The notes: generated by a model not told the origin, from the letters alone. DNA of 33,263 bases from Candidatus Portnoybacteria bacterium RBG_13_40_8 (GCA_001819435.1 MHMT01000004.1:1-33263), one strand, 5' to 3'. Counted from the first letter of the stretch, positions 8,889 to 19,219 are shown. Made by a program: numbers and translations.

Positions 8889-9318
8889 TGATTATTTCTT
8901 TTAGCTGTTTTTCTTCTTCTTTTGAGAATTTATTTAATACAAATTCAGTGGTATCAACTTCATACGAAGGCTTGATGCCGATTCGGATTCTGGTAAAATC
9001 TTTGGTTTTTAATTCATCAATAATCGATTGCACTCCCTTGTGTCCGGCCGAAGAAGAATCTTTGCTGACTCGAATTGTACCAAAAGGCAAGTCAATGTCA
9101 TCATGAATAACAATTAAGTCTTGAGTATTGAGTTTTGAGTATTTGAGCTCTTTTTTAACTGCTTTGCCCGAATTGTTCATAAAAATATCGGGCTTTAATA
9201 ATATAACATTCTTATCAGATATTTCGTCTTTTAACGCGTCAATTACTCTAAACCCGATATTATGTCGGGTTTTTGCGTATTTTCTTCCCGGATTTCCCAA
9301 TCCAACAATTAAAATCAT
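8839..9318 (-). CDS. pth: Peptidyl-tRNA hydrolase (compact, 159 aa)
   Basis: MILIVGLGNPGRKYAKTRHNIGF, PDIFMNNSGKAV, HDDIDLPFG, SAGHKGVQSII, RIRIGI. Confidence 0.92.
   Translation of the reverse strand: MILIVGLGNPGRKYAKTRHNIGFRVIDALKDEISDKNVILLKPDIFMNNSGKAVKKELKYSKLNTQDLIVIHDDIDLPFGTIRVSKDSSSAGHKGVQSIIDELKTKDFTRIRIGIKPSYEVDTTEFVLNKFSKEEEKQLKEIIKKAAETIQTAVFDSCS
9121..9141 (-). repeat. Heptamer-like repeat (TTGAGTN)x3 inside pth
   Basis: TTGAGTA TTGAGTT TTGAGTA; encodes KYSKLNTQ on the minus strand. Confidence 0.85.
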
Positions 9319-10340
9319 ATTTCACTGATTAGTTGTTTAATGTAATTTTTTATCTCTTCGTAATTTTCCAAACCTGCTTTTGGCTTTAAAATATAAGCTT
9401 TTTGTCCTTCTAAGATAATCTCATCAGACATTAAGAACTGGCCTTCTTCTAGATTACTGATAATATGGAATTTAATTTCATCCAAATTTGTCTTTTTAAC
9501 CAGATTCCAGGCATATTTTATGTCAGTTAAATCTATATTGGTTTGGGTGTGACTTTTTAGGGTTTTCCAGATGCTTAAAATAGTGGGAAAGTCCCAAATA
9601 AAGTTAAGAGAAAGAATTCTGTTTTTTAAAATATTTATTATTTCTTGCTGTCTTTGAATACGAGCAAAATCCCCGCCTAATTGATTTCTGCTTCTGATAT
9701 ATTTTAAAGTCGTTTCTCCGTCTAAGTGGTGAACGCCCCTTTTAATAGAGAAGGTTTCGTAAGAATCATAAGGAGCAGGGAAAAGAGGGTCATAAATATC
9801 CTCCCTTACTACTACGTCAATGCCATCCAGCTGGTCGATTAGATTTTTCACACCCTCCAAATCAAAAACAACAAAATAGTCAAAAGTCAGACCGGTTATT
9901 TCTTCTAATTTTCTACTTATTAGCTCGATACTTTCTTTTTCGTTTTTTCCAGAGTCAAAGAGAGAATTTATTTTCGTATAATAATCCTTTTCCGGAAATT
10001 TTACCAATAAATCTCGAGGGATAGATATTCCAATCGGCTTTTCTCCTTTGGGGCCTGTATTAATTATTATAATTGTGTCAGTTAATTTTTCGCCATGGTA
10101 ACCTTTGCCCGGAATGCCCAAAAATAACAGATTAACCCTTTCTTTTTCTTTTAAATCCGACAGAGAGGCTAAACTTGTCTGCCCCAAGTTTATAATTGGA
10201 TTTTGACCAACGATGATTATTTCCCTTTTCGAATATTTATTTAGAGGAGAGATGGCTATGGCTAAAGAAACGAAAATAATGATGATGAAAATTATCACCC
10301 ATTTTGATTTATTTTTTGGTTCTTGAATTTGTTTTTGCAT
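9315..10340 (-). CDS. LytR-CpsA-Psr (LCP) family protein
   Basis: N-terminal TM, NLLFLGIPG...LTDTIIII, IPRDLLV, DGIDVVV, LKYIRSRN...GDFARIQRQQ motifs. Confidence 0.9.
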   Translation of the reverse strand: MQKQIQEPKNKSKWVIIFIIIIFVSLAIAISPLNKYSKREIIIVGQNPIINLGQTSLASLSDLKEKERVNLLFLGIPGKGYHGEKLTDTIIIINTGPKGEKPIGISIPRDLLVKFPEKDYYTKINSLFDSGKNEKESIELISRKLEEITGLTFDYFVVFDLEGVKNLIDQLDGIDVVVREDIYDPLFPAPYDSYETFSIKRGVHHLDGETTLKYIRSRNQLGGDFARIQRQQEIINILKNRILSLNFIWDFPTILSIWKTLKSHTQTNIDLTDIKYAWNLVKKTNLDEIKFHIISNLEEGQFLMSDEIILEGQKAYILKPKAGLENYEEIKNYIKQLISEI

Positions 10341-10363
10341 CGATTATAATTTAATTATATCAT

Positions 10364-10392
10364 TTGCCTTATAATAGATAAACTTGTATAAT
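10364..10392 (+). promoter_or_regulatory. Promoter of lepB (apparently leaderless)
   Basis: TTGCCT-N17-TATAAT; -10 ends 6 nt before ATG 10399. Confidence 0.65.
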
Positions 10393-10398
10393 GGATTT

Positions 10399-10968
10399 AT
10401 GCTTGATAAACCAAAAATATCACAGACAAAATATTGGTTAAATTTTGTATGGGAAATTTTAAAGATTGTTATTATTTCTTTGGCGATTATTATTCCCATT
10501 CGTTATTTTTTAATTCAGCCCTTTTTTGTTAATGGCGCATCAATGGAGCCAAATTTTTTTGATGGTGAATATTTAATTATTGATGAAATAACTTATCGTC
10601 TCGAGAAGCCCGAGAGAGGAGATGTAATTATTTTTAGATATCCCCTGGATCCTTCTCAGTTTTTTATAAAAAGAATTATTGGCTTGCCTGGAGAGACTAT
10701 TAAAATAAATGATGGCAAGATTTTTGTTTATAATAAAGATGTAGTTCCTCAAGAAATAGAATTAGATGAATCTGGGTATTTGAATAATATTTATACGCCT
10801 GGCAATATCGAAACTACATTAAAAGATAATGAATACTTTGTTTTAGGCGACAATCGTCGGGCTAGTTCTGATTCAAGAAAATGGGGGACAGTGCCTAAAA
10901 GATACATTATTGGCGAAGCATGGCTAAGGGCATGGCCCGTTAGTAGAGCCGGCGTAGTTAAAGACTAA
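10399..10968 (+). CDS. lepB: Signal peptidase I
   Basis: N-terminal TM, NGASMEPNFFDGEYLIIDE, RGDVIIFRYP, FIKRIIGLPGE, GDNRRASSDSR. Confidence 0.95.
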   Translation: MLDKPKISQTKYWLNFVWEILKIVIISLAIIIPIRYFLIQPFFVNGASMEPNFFDGEYLIIDEITYRLEKPERGDVIIFRYPLDPSQFFIKRIIGLPGETIKINDGKIFVYNKDVVPQEIELDESGYLNNIYTPGNIETTLKDNEYFVLGDNRRASSDSRKWGTVPKRYIIGEAWLRAWPVSRAGVVKD

Positions 10969-10972
10969 AATT

Positions 10973-12313
10973 ATGCCAAAGAAAAGAAAAAAACATGGTA
11001 GGCGAGGCAGGCCGAGTAAACCGAGAAAGCCCCGCTTATCAAAAATAAAAGTTCAGGCGCCCAAGGGAACTCACGATATTTTACCGGAGGAGCAAAAATA
11101 TTGGGATAAACTTAGAGCGGTAGTTGCTCAAGCGGCAACCAATTATGGATTTGGCAGAATAGATACGCCGGTTTTTGAAGATGTTAGGCTTTATATCAAG
11201 GGAACCGGTCAGAATACCGATATCGTCCAGAAAGAAATTTATACCTTTAAAACAAAGGGCGGCGAACAACTCGCTCTTCGTCCTGAATTTACTCCCGGAA
11301 TAGTTAGGGCCTATATTGAACACGGAATGAAAAACTTACCTCAACCAGTTAAGCTTTGCAGCATTGGTCCGGTTTTTCGTCATGATAAACCCCAGGCTGG
11401 CAGATATCGGCAATTTCATCAAATTAATTTTGAAATTATAGGCGATCCGACTGAAGTTAGCGATGTGCAAATTATTCAGACTTTTGTTTCTATTTTGAAA
11501 AGATTAAACCTGAAAAAATTTACTATTTTTATCAATAGCATTGGTTGTCTTATGTGCGCGCCAAAATATAAGAAAAATCTTTTAAGTTATTATAAAAAAA
11601 GATTAAACAGAGTATGCCCCGAATGCAGGAGAAGATTTGATAAGAATCCATTAAGATTATTAGATTGCAAAAACGAAAAGTGTAAAAAAGTGACCAATGA
11701 AGCGCCTCAAATATTGGATTATTTGTGTGATGAATGTAGGCTCCACTTTAAAAAGGTATTGGAAATTCTGGATGATTTAGAAATTCCCTATATTCTTAAT
11801 CCTTATTTGGTTAGGGGATTAGATTATTATACTAAAACTGTTTTTGAGGTTTGGGAAGACAAAGATGATTCTGGGCAGGGCGCTCTTCTCGGCGGTGGTC
11901 GTTATGATAATTTAGTAGAAATGTTTAAAGGCAAGTCTACGCCAGCAGTTGGTGCCGCAGCCGGGATGGAAAGAATTATTTCTTTTTTAAAAAAACAGGA
12001 TATAAAAATTTCTGAAATCGAAAAGCCGAAAGTTTTTATGATTCAGCTGGGAGAGTTGGGTAAGAGAAAAAGCTTAAAATTATTCGACGAATTCCAAAGA
12101 AACGGAATAAAGGTCGGCGAAGCATTCAGTAAGCCAAGCATTAAATCTCAGCTTAAAATAGCCGATAAAGAAGGAGCAAAAATAGCTTTAATTCTGGGTC
12201 AAAAAGAAGCACTCGAAGATAGTATCATTATCAGAGATATGGTCTCTGGTGTTCAAGAAACAGTGCTAATTGAAAAGGTCATTAATGAAGTTAAAAAAAG
12301 ATTAAAACAATAA
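10973..12313 (+). CDS. hisS: Histidyl-tRNA synthetase with basic N-terminal extension
   Basis: APKGTHDILPEE, RPEFTPGIVRAYIEH, LVRGLDYYTKTVFEV, GGGRYDNLVE; N-terminus MPKKRKKHGRRGRPSKPRKPRLSK. Confidence 0.95.
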   Translation: MPKKRKKHGRRGRPSKPRKPRLSKIKVQAPKGTHDILPEEQKYWDKLRAVVAQAATNYGFGRIDTPVFEDVRLYIKGTGQNTDIVQKEIYTFKTKGGEQLALRPEFTPGIVRAYIEHGMKNLPQPVKLCSIGPVFRHDKPQAGRYRQFHQINFEIIGDPTEVSDVQIIQTFVSILKRLNLKKFTIFINSIGCLMCAPKYKKNLLSYYKKRLNRVCPECRRRFDKNPLRLLDCKNEKCKKVTNEAPQILDYLCDECRLHFKKVLEILDDLEIPYILNPYLVRGLDYYTKTVFEVWEDKDDSGQGALLGGGRYDNLVEMFKGKSTPAVGAAAGMERIISFLKKQDIKISEIEKPKVFMIQLGELGKRKSLKLFDEFQRNGIKVGEAFSKPSIKSQLKIADKEGAKIALILGQKEALEDSIIIRDMVSGVQETVLIEKVINEVKKRLKQ

Positions 12314-12314
12314 T

Positions 12315-12650
12315 ATGTCTGATTGCATTTTTTGTAATATCATAAACAAAAATTCGCCAGCCGATATTCTTCATGAAGATGATGATTTTATTGTTGTAAA
12401 GGACATTAAACCCACGGCTCCTGTCCACCTTTTGATTATTCCCAAAGAACACATAGATTCGATTAATCACATAGAGAAAAAACACAGAGAATTGATAGGT
12501 GATATGTTTTTATTGGCCAAGAAAACAGCACACGATTATGAAATAAGCGAGGGATATAAGTTAGCTTTTAATACAGGTCGAAAAGGAGGACAGCTGATTG
12601 ACCATTTGCATTTACATTTAATGGGCGGCTGGAACGAGGAACAAAAGTAA
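12315..12650 (+). CDS. HIT family protein (HINT-like nucleotide hydrolase)
   Basis: CIFCNIINKNSPA...HLLIIPKEHI...DHLHLHLMGGW (HxHxH motif). Confidence 0.93.
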   Translation: MSDCIFCNIINKNSPADILHEDDDFIVVKDIKPTAPVHLLIIPKEHIDSINHIEKKHRELIGDMFLLAKKTAHDYEISEGYKLAFNTGRKGGQLIDHLHLHLMGGWNEEQK

Positions 12651-12663
12651 TAAAATTTAAAAT

Positions 12664-12873
12664 ATGGAAGTAAAAAGGAAGCCAAAAGAGCCTACTTCTT
12701 TTTTATTGAGACGCTTTACCCAGAGAGTAAGGGAAAGCGGGATTTTGGTTGAAGCAAAAAAATCACAGTTTTATAGGAAAAAGTTAAGTCGTGGCCGAAG
12801 AAGAGTAAATGCCCTGGAAAGAGAAATAAAAAGAAGAGAGAAAATTAGATTAAAAAAATTAGGAAGAATTTAA
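12664..12873 (+). CDS. rpsU: Ribosomal protein bS21
   Basis: 69-aa basic protein; LLRRFTQRVRESGILVEAKKSQFYRKKLSRGRRR resembles the bS21 core. Confidence 0.82.
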   Translation: MEVKRKPKEPTSFLLRRFTQRVRESGILVEAKKSQFYRKKLSRGRRRVNALEREIKRREKIRLKKLGRI

Positions 12874-12874
12874 T

Positions 12875-13366
12875 ATGTTACGAGAACAAATTAACCAGGA
12901 TATAAAAAAGGCAATGCAGGAGAAGAACGAATTACTGCTTTTGGTGTTAAGAGGATTAAATGCCGCTTTTCACAATAAAGAGATTGAAAAAAGGACCAAG
13001 TTAAGTAAGACCGAGAAAGATATCAAAAAACTGGAAGAGTTAAGCAAATTGACCGAAGAAGAAGTTTTGGAGGTAATTTCCAGCGAAGCCAAAAAGAGGA
13101 AAGAATCAATTATTGAGTTCGAAAAGGGCGGAAGGCAAGACCTGGTAGAAAAAGAGAAAAAAGAATTGGAAATTCTTATGAAATATCTGCCCGAACAGAT
13201 GAGTGAAGAGCAGATAAAAGAAGAGGTAAAGAAAGTTATTGCGGAAATTGGCGCAGTCGGACCCAAAGATACGGGCAAAGTAATGGCTGCGGCAATGCCC
13301 AAATTGAAAGGCAAGGCCGAAGGGGGTATGGTAAGTAAGGTTGTTGGGGAGCTATTAAAGGAATAG
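12875..13366 (+). CDS. GatB/YqeY domain protein
   Basis: INQDIKKAMQEKNELLLLVLRGL...ITSEAKKRKESI-like core, LMKYLPEQMSEEQI. Confidence 0.88.
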   Translation: MLREQINQDIKKAMQEKNELLLLVLRGLNAAFHNKEIEKRTKLSKTEKDIKKLEELSKLTEEEVLEVISSEAKKRKESIIEFEKGGRQDLVEKEKKELEILMKYLPEQMSEEQIKEEVKKVIAEIGAVGPKDTGKVMAAAMPKLKGKAEGGMVSKVVGELLKE

Positions 13367-13368
13367 AA

Positions 13369-13836
13369 ATGAACAAGGTAAACCCTGTTAAATATTATTT
13401 AAATAAAAACAGGCATAGCATGAATACTGGTAAATTTAACAGGGTAAATTTTGAAATAAATAAATTAACCCCGGATAAAACGAGCGTAGTTTTTTTAAAG
13501 AAAATCGCCGAAAATACTGTCAAGATTATAAAATTAAAAGGATTTAACGAAATCAGCATTGCGATTGTTTGCAATACAAGAATGAAAAATCTTAACAGAA
13601 AATATCGGGGAAAAAATGAGACAACCGATGTTTTGGCTTTTGACTACGGAGAAATTTTTATTTGTTTGCCTCAAGCAAAAAGACAGGCAAAAAAAATAAA
13701 ACATTCGTTAAAAAAAGAATTGGCCATTTTGTTAATCCACGGCATTTTGCATTTAGCCGGTTACAACGACAGAACAAAGAGCGGATACAATAAAATGGTT
13801 AAATTACAGGAGGATTTATGCCAAAGAACAATATAA
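13369..13836 (+). CDS. ybeY: Endoribonuclease YbeY (16S rRNA maturation) with altered metal motif
   Basis: LNRKYRGKNETTDVLAFDYGEIFI, HGILHLAGYND. Confidence 0.87.
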   Translation: MNKVNPVKYYLNKNRHSMNTGKFNRVNFEINKLTPDKTSVVFLKKIAENTVKIIKLKGFNEISIAIVCNTRMKNLNRKYRGKNETTDVLAFDYGEIFICLPQAKRQAKKIKHSLKKELAILLIHGILHLAGYNDRTKSGYNKMVKLQEDLCQRTI

Positions 13837-15071
13837 TAGTTGGATTAGACGTCGGCACCAGTAAAGTTAGAGTGGTTATCGCTTCGATTAAGAGCAAAGA
13901 AGACACAAAGCCCAGAATAATTGGCGTTGGCGAAAGCAATTCTTCCGGAATGAGAAAGGGGGTCGTTGTTGATATTGAAGAAATGACCAAAAGTATCAAA
14001 AGAGCGATTGACCAAGCCGAAAGAAGTTGTGGCATAAACATAGAAAGAGCTTATGTAACTATTGGCGGTAACCATATTAAGGCAAAAACCAGTAAAGGAA
14101 TTGCTGCGGTATCTAGGGCCGATGAGGAGGTTTCCGAAGAAGATGTCATGCGGGCTATTAATAGCGCTTCTGCGGTTTCTTTGGACCCAAATCAGGAAGT
14201 AATTCATGTTATCCCTCGAGAATTTAACATCGATGGTCAGGCAGGCATTCAAGATCCTCGTAGCATGACTGGGGTAAGACTAGAAGTAGATACCTTAATT
14301 ATTGAGGGGCTATCTCCCTATATTAAAAATTTAAGGAAATGTCTCAGTAGTAATGGATTGGAAATAGAGGGATTGGTTTTGGATGCTTTGGCTGCTTCAG
14401 AGTCGGTCTTGACCAACAAACAGAAAGAATTGGGAGTTTTGGTTTTAGATTTCGGCGGCGGGACAGTGGGGATGACTGTTTACGAAGAAAGAAAACTGAT
14501 TCACGTTCACATTTTACCGATTGGTGCATCTCATATTACTAACGATTTAGCCATTGGTCTGAGAACAAGTGTTGAGACGGCCGAGAAAGTAAAATTGACT
14601 TATGGTTCTTGTTTGGCCGAAGAGATTGGGAAAAGGGATGTTATTGATCTTTCTAAAATCGACGAGAAAGAAGAAGGAGTGGCAAACCGAAAAGAGATTA
14701 GTAGAATTATTGAGGCCAGAATAGACGAGGTTTTTAGCTTGGTTAATAAAGAGCTGAAAAAAATCGACAGGGAGCGATTTTTGCCGGCTGGCGCGATTTT
14801 AGTTGGCGGTGGCTCAAAAATTCCCGGCATTATTGATTTAGCGAAAGAAAAACTAAAATTACCAGTTCAGTTAGGATATCCCCAGGGATTCGAAGGATTG
14901 ATTGATAAGATAGATGACCCTGCCTTTGCTACGGTAACAGGATTGATATTCTGGGCTCTGCAAATGCAGAGCGGAAAAGAAGATGGTAAAATGTTTCCGG
15001 CGATTAAGTCTTCCGTTAATCATGGCATGGCAGATAAAATTAAAAGATTATTTAGAAGTTTACTACCTTAA
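13818..15071 (+). CDS. ftsA: Cell division protein FtsA
   Basis: IVGLDVGTSKVRVVIA, LVLDFGGGTVGMTVYEE, LVGGGSKIPGI, amphipathic C-terminus KIKRLFRSLLP; AGGAGG SD. Confidence 0.93.
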   Translation: MPKNNIIVGLDVGTSKVRVVIASIKSKEDTKPRIIGVGESNSSGMRKGVVVDIEEMTKSIKRAIDQAERSCGINIERAYVTIGGNHIKAKTSKGIAAVSRADEEVSEEDVMRAINSASAVSLDPNQEVIHVIPREFNIDGQAGIQDPRSMTGVRLEVDTLIIEGLSPYIKNLRKCLSSNGLEIEGLVLDALAASESVLTNKQKELGVLVLDFGGGTVGMTVYEERKLIHVHILPIGASHITNDLAIGLRTSVETAEKVKLTYGSCLAEEIGKRDVIDLSKIDEKEEGVANRKEISRIIEARIDEVFSLVNKELKKIDRERFLPAGAILVGGGSKIPGIIDLAKEKLKLPVQLGYPQGFEGLIDKIDDPAFATVTGLIFWALQMQSGKEDGKMFPAIKSSVNHGMADKIKRLFRSLLP

Positions 15072-15076
15072 AATAC

Positions 15077-15105
15077 TTGACGTTTTTTAAATATTGAGCT
15101 AACAT
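15077..15105 (+). promoter_or_regulatory. Candidate promoter for ftsZ with long leader
   Basis: TTGACG-N17-TAACAT; overlaps an 11-bp inverted repeat AATATTGAGCT/AGCTCAATATT (15090-15119). Confidence 0.45.
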
Positions 15106-15140
15106 AAAAGCTCAATATTAATTTCTAAAAATTATGCCCG

Positions 15141-15268
15141 GTGCTACAACTTTGATGGTCGCCACAGGCGACCACAAATAAGGTACTGGACACAATAGAT
15201 AAATAAACATTTTTGATTTATAATCTACAACTTTGATGAACTCAGTATAAAAATCGAAGTTGTAGCAC
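15141..15268 (+). promoter_or_regulatory. ftsZ leader with alternative hairpins / triplicated motif
   Basis: GTGCTACAACTTTGAT (15141-15156), CTACAACTTTGATG (15225-15238) and the inverted copy ATCGAAGTTGTAGCAC (15253-15268); also TGGTCGCC-ACA-GGCGACCA (15156-15174). Confidence 0.6.
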
Positions 15269-15273
15269 TGGGT

Positions 15274-16440
15274 ATGCCTCAAATAAAACCAGACATTGAA
15301 ACATTTGCCCGAATAAAAGTTATCGGCGTTGGCGGTAGCGGAGGTAACGCAATTTCTCGGATGATGTCCTGTGGAATAAAGGGCGTTAGTTTTGTTGCTA
15401 TTAATACCGATGTCCAGGCCCTTCACAATAGTCGAGCCGGAGAAAAAATTCATATCGGCAAGGTCTTAACCAAGGGACTGGGGGCAGGAATGAATCCTGA
15501 AATCGGGCGTCGGGCAGCCGAAGAAAATAAACAAGAACTTCAAGAATCACTTAAAAGTGCGGATATGGTTTTTATAACTTGCGGCTTGGGCGGAGGTACG
15601 GGAACCGGCGCTTCTCCGATTGTGGCTGAATTAGCCAGAGAAGCCGGTGCTTTGACCGTAGCTATTGTTACTAAGCCTTTTTCTTTTGAGGGCTCGCAAA
15701 GAGCTAAGCTTGCCGAAGAAGGCTTGGCAGAACTTAAGGATAAAGTAGATACTATAATCGTTATTCCCAATGACCGACTTTTAAGTATTATTGATAGAAA
15801 GGTTTCACTTTTAAATGCTTTTGAAATTGTTGACGATGTTTTAAGGCAAGCAGTTCAGGGAATTTCCGATTTGATTGTGTTTCCCGGAATAATTAATCTT
15901 GATTTCGCCGATATCAAGGCAATTATGGAGAACGCCGGACCGGCGATTATGGGTATTGGTCGGGCAACCGGCGAGAACAGAGCAACCGAAGCCGCCAGGG
16001 CGGCAATTAGTTCACCATTATTGGAATTTTCAATCGAAGGAGCAAAGGGAATACTTTTTAATGTTAGCGGCGGAACAGATATGGGAATGTTGGAAATTTC
16101 TGAAGCAGCCAAAACAATTACCGAAACCGCTGACCCGGATGCCAAAATAATTTTTGGCGCGGTTATTGATGAAAAAGCCAAGAAAGGAGAAATGAAAATC
16201 ACCGTGATTGCTACTGGTTTTGGCGAGAATTATAATCAGAATTCAAATCATCAGTTAGCAATTGAAGATAAAAAAGCTCCTCCGTCTATCGAAGTAGAGA
16301 AGAGGAAAAAAAAAGAAAAAGATAGAGAAGAGGGAAAAGAAGAGACGAGAGAAGAGAACAATATTGCTGTTTACAAAAGTCCCTTGCCCGAAGACGAAAA
16401 CGAATGGGATATCCCGGCTTTTATCAGAAAAAAGAAATAA
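15274..16440 (+). CDS. ftsZ: Cell division GTPase FtsZ
   Basis: [39 protein letters not shown]-terminal peptide [11 protein letters not shown]. Confidence 0.97.
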   Translation: MPQIKPDIETFARIKVIGVGGSGGNAISRMMSCGIKGVSFVAINTDVQALHNSRAGEKIHIGKVLTKGLGAGMNPEIGRRAAEENKQELQESLKSADMVFITCGLGGGTGTGASPIVAELAREAGALTVAIVTKPFSFEGSQRAKLAEEGLAELKDKVDTIIVIPNDRLLSIIDRKVSLLNAFEIVDDVLRQAVQGISDLIVFPGIINLDFADIKAIMENAGPAIMGIGRATGENRATEAARAAISSPLLEFSIEGAKGILFNVSGGTDMGMLEISEAAKTITETADPDAKIIFGAVIDEKAKKGEMKITVIATGFGENYNQNSNHQLAIEDKKAPPSIEVEKRKKKEKDREEGKEETREENNIAVYKSPLPEDENEWDIPAFIRKKK

Positions 16441-16459
16441 GCGATTTTTAGATTGTGGA

Positions 16460-16486
16460 TTAGCACTCTTGACATAAGAGTGCTAA
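16460..16486 (+). promoter_or_regulatory. CIRCE operator (HrcA binding site)
   Basis: TTAGCACTC-TTGACATAA-GAGTGCTAA exactly matches the CIRCE consensus TTAGCACTC-N9-GAGTGCTAA. Confidence 0.95.
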
Positions 16487-16497
16487 TTTTTTATACT
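16469..16497 (+). promoter_or_regulatory. clpB promoter embedded in CIRCE
   Basis: TTGACA(16469-16474)-N17-TATACT(16492-16497); -35 lies in the CIRCE spacer. Confidence 0.85.
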
Positions 16498-16522
16498 GGA
16501 AATATATGGTAGAATTAAATAT

Positions 16523-19177
16523 ATGCGATTAGACAAGTTTACAACTAAAGCTCAAGAGGCATTACAGGACGCTCACGGCATTGCCAGTGAGCGTGGTCAG
16601 CAGCAAGTTGATGTCCTCCATTTATTAAAAGCTCTTGTTTTACAGGAGGATTCTTTGGTTTTGGCTATTTTTGAAAAAATGGGAATTGATGTAAAAAATA
16701 TTGATAGAAATATAGATACAGCCATAAGTCGACTTCCGAGACTAACCATTATGAGCGGGAACATTATGCAGGCATATTTAACCCAGGATATGGGTCGGGT
16801 TTTGGAGCAATCGTTTAAAGAAGCCGATAAAATGAAAGATGAGTTTGTTTCTACCGAACATTTTCTTTTGGCCATATTGAATACTCCTACCAAGGCCAGG
16901 GAAGTTCTGGAAAGCAATGGCTTGGATTATGATAAAGTTTTAAAAATCTTGGCTAGCATCAGGGGAGGCGAGCAAGTTACCGATGCCGAGCCGGAAGCCA
17001 GATACCAGGTTTTGGAAAAATACACAAAAAATCTTACCGAATTGGCAAGAAAAGAAAAACTGGACCCGGTCATCGGACGCGATAATGAAATCAGAAGAGT
17101 AATGCAAGTTTTGAGTCGTCGAACAAAGAATAATCCGGTTTTAATCGGTGAAGCCGGAACCGGTAAAACTGCGATTGTTGAAGGTCTTGCCCAAAGAATT
17201 GTTAGTGTTGACGTGCCGGAAAATTTGAAGAATAAAGAGTTGATTAGTCTGGATTTGGGCGGATTGGTGGCCGGTACGAAATTCAGAGGAGAATTTGAGA
17301 ATCGTCTGAAAGCAGTTTTAAGAGAAATTGAAAGAGGTCAAGGTAAATTCATTCTTTTTATTGATGAACTTCATACCTTGGTTGGAGCTGGCGCAGCCGA
17401 AGGGGCAATTGATGCTTCAAATATGTTGAAGCCAGCTTTATCCAGAGGCGAGCTTCATGCCATTGGTGCCACCACCTTGAAAGAATATCAAAAATATATT
17501 GAGAAAGATCCGGCCCTGGAAAGAAGATTTCAGCCGATTTATGTCAGCGAGCCGTCAATTGATGACGCGATTGCCATGTTAAGAGGGATTAAAGAAAAAT
17601 ACGAAGTTCATCATGGAGTGAGAATTATTGACCCGGCAATTGTCGCCGCAGTTAATTTATCATCGCGATATATAAGCGATAGGTTTCTGCCCGACAAAGC
17701 CGTTGATTTGATGGATGAAGCAGCCTCGGCTCTAAGAATGGAAATTGACAGCATGCCCATAGAATTGGACCAGATGAAAAGACAGCAGATGAAATTGGAA
17801 ATCGAAGTCAGGGCTCTTAAAAAAGAAACTGACCCGGATTCGAAAGAGAGATTAAAAGCTATTAAAAGGGAAATTGCCAACTTAAAGGAAGAAAGCAAAG
17901 AATTGGAGCTTCAGTGGAAAACCGAAAAAGATATTATTTCGAAAATCAGGCAATTCCAGAAAGATATTGATTCGTTGAAGGCCGAGGCCGAGATTGCCGA
18001 GAGGAAATCAGATTTACAAAAAGCAGCTGAAATTAGATATGGAAAAATTCCCGATTTGGAAAAGAAAATAAGAGAGCAGCAAAAGAAATTAGTCGATGCC
18101 CAAAAGAAAAAAAGAATTTTGAAAGAAGAGGTAACCATTGAAGATGTGGCAGGGGTTGTTTCCCGCTGGACAGGTATCCCGGTTTATAAAATGCTGGAAG
18201 AAGAAAGCATCAAACTATCCAAAATGGAGGAAGAGATAAAAAAGAGGATTATTGGTCAGGAATCGGCAATTTCAGTTGTATCCAACGCCATTAGACGCAG
18301 CCGGGCAGGGATATCCGAGGAAAATAGACCAATCGGCTCATTTATGTTTTTGGGTCCGACCGGGGTTGGTAAAACAGAATTGGCTTTAATTTTAGCCGAA
18401 CTAATGTTCAATAGCAAAGATGCGATTGTCCGTTTGGATATGTCCGAATACATGGAAAGACACACCGTTTCCAAAATTATCGGTTCCCCGCCGGGTTATG
18501 TTGGCTATGATGAAGGCGGGCAATTGACCGAAATTATCAGGCGCCGACCCTATAGCGTGGTTTTATTTGATGAAATTGAAAAAGCTCATCCCGAAGTATT
18601 TAATATTTTACTCCAGATTTTAGACCGCGGCAGATTGACCGATGCCAAGGGCAGATTGGTTAATTTTAAAAATACGATTATTGTTTTGACTTCAAATGTT
18701 GGCAGCGAACATTTACAGAAAATGGCGGAATTTGGCTTTAGCCACAGCGGCGAAGCCAAGAGAAAAAAAGAAGAGGAAACCAAAGAAAGAATTTCCTCAG
18801 CCTTAAAAGAACAATTCAGGCCGGAATTTCTTAATCGATTGGATGAAATTATAATCTTTAATAGTCTGGGTCCGGAAGAAGTCAGGCAGATTGTTGATTT
18901 ACAGATAAACTTGGTTGAAGAGAGATTGAAAGATAAAAAGATTAAAATTAATGTTTCAATTGGAGCAAGGAATTTATTAGCGGAAAAAGGCTTTGACCCG
19001 GACTTCGGAGTCAGGCCCCTGAAACGGACAATCCAGCAATTGGTCTTGGACCCGTTAGCAAAAATGATGGTTGAAGGAAAAGTAAAAGAAGGGGATAAAG
19101 TAAAAGTAGATGTAAAAGGAAAAGAAATAACGATTGAATCGAGTATCAAGAAAATTAAGCAAATTGTGAAAGTATAA
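16523..19177 (+). CDS. clpB: ClpB-type AAA+ disaggregase
   Basis: Clp-N repeats, [16 protein letters not shown]-domain coiled coil, [33 protein letters not shown]. Confidence 0.94.
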   Translation: MRLDKFTTKAQEALQDAHGIASERGQQQVDVLHLLKALVLQEDSLVLAIFEKMGIDVKNIDRNIDTAISRLPRLTIMSGNIMQAYLTQDMGRVLEQSFKEADKMKDEFVSTEHFLLAILNTPTKAREVLESNGLDYDKVLKILASIRGGEQVTDAEPEARYQVLEKYTKNLTELARKEKLDPVIGRDNEIRRVMQVLSRRTKNNPVLIGEAGTGKTAIVEGLAQRIVSVDVPENLKNKELISLDLGGLVAGTKFRGEFENRLKAVLREIERGQGKFILFIDELHTLVGAGAAEGAIDASNMLKPALSRGELHAIGATTLKEYQKYIEKDPALERRFQPIYVSEPSIDDAIAMLRGIKEKYEVHHGVRIIDPAIVAAVNLSSRYISDRFLPDKAVDLMDEAASALRMEIDSMPIELDQMKRQQMKLEIEVRALKKETDPDSKERLKAIKREIANLKEESKELELQWKTEKDIISKIRQFQKDIDSLKAEAEIAERKSDLQKAAEIRYGKIPDLEKKIREQQKKLVDAQKKKRILKEEVTIEDVAGVVSRWTGIPVYKMLEEESIKLSKMEEEIKKRIIGQESAISVVSNAIRRSRAGISEENRPIGSFMFLGPTGVGKTELALILAELMFNSKDAIVRLDMSEYMERHTVSKIIGSPPGYVGYDEGGQLTEIIRRRPYSVVLFDEIEKAHPEVFNILLQILDRGRLTDAKGRLVNFKNTIIVLTSNVGSEHLQKMAEFGFSHSGEAKRKKEEETKERISSALKEQFRPEFLNRLDEIIIFNSLGPEEVRQIVDLQINLVEERLKDKKIKINVSIGARNLLAEKGFDPDFGVRPLKRTIQQLVLDPLAKMMVEGKVKEGDKVKVDVKGKEITIESSIKKIKQIVKV

Positions 19178-19180
19178 TTT

Positions 19181-19205
19181 AAGCCCCGCCTTTGGCGGGG
19201 CTTTT
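19181..19205 (+). terminator. clpB intrinsic terminator
   Basis: AAGCCCCGCC-TTT-GGCGGGGCTTTT. Confidence 0.9.
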
Positions 19206-19219
19206 GAAATATAAAAACA

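Noticed and set aside
15118-15453. 111-aa minus-strand ORF over the ftsZ leader
   Set aside because: Low-complexity antisense translation spanning the repeats and ftsZ start; no SD or promoter recognised.
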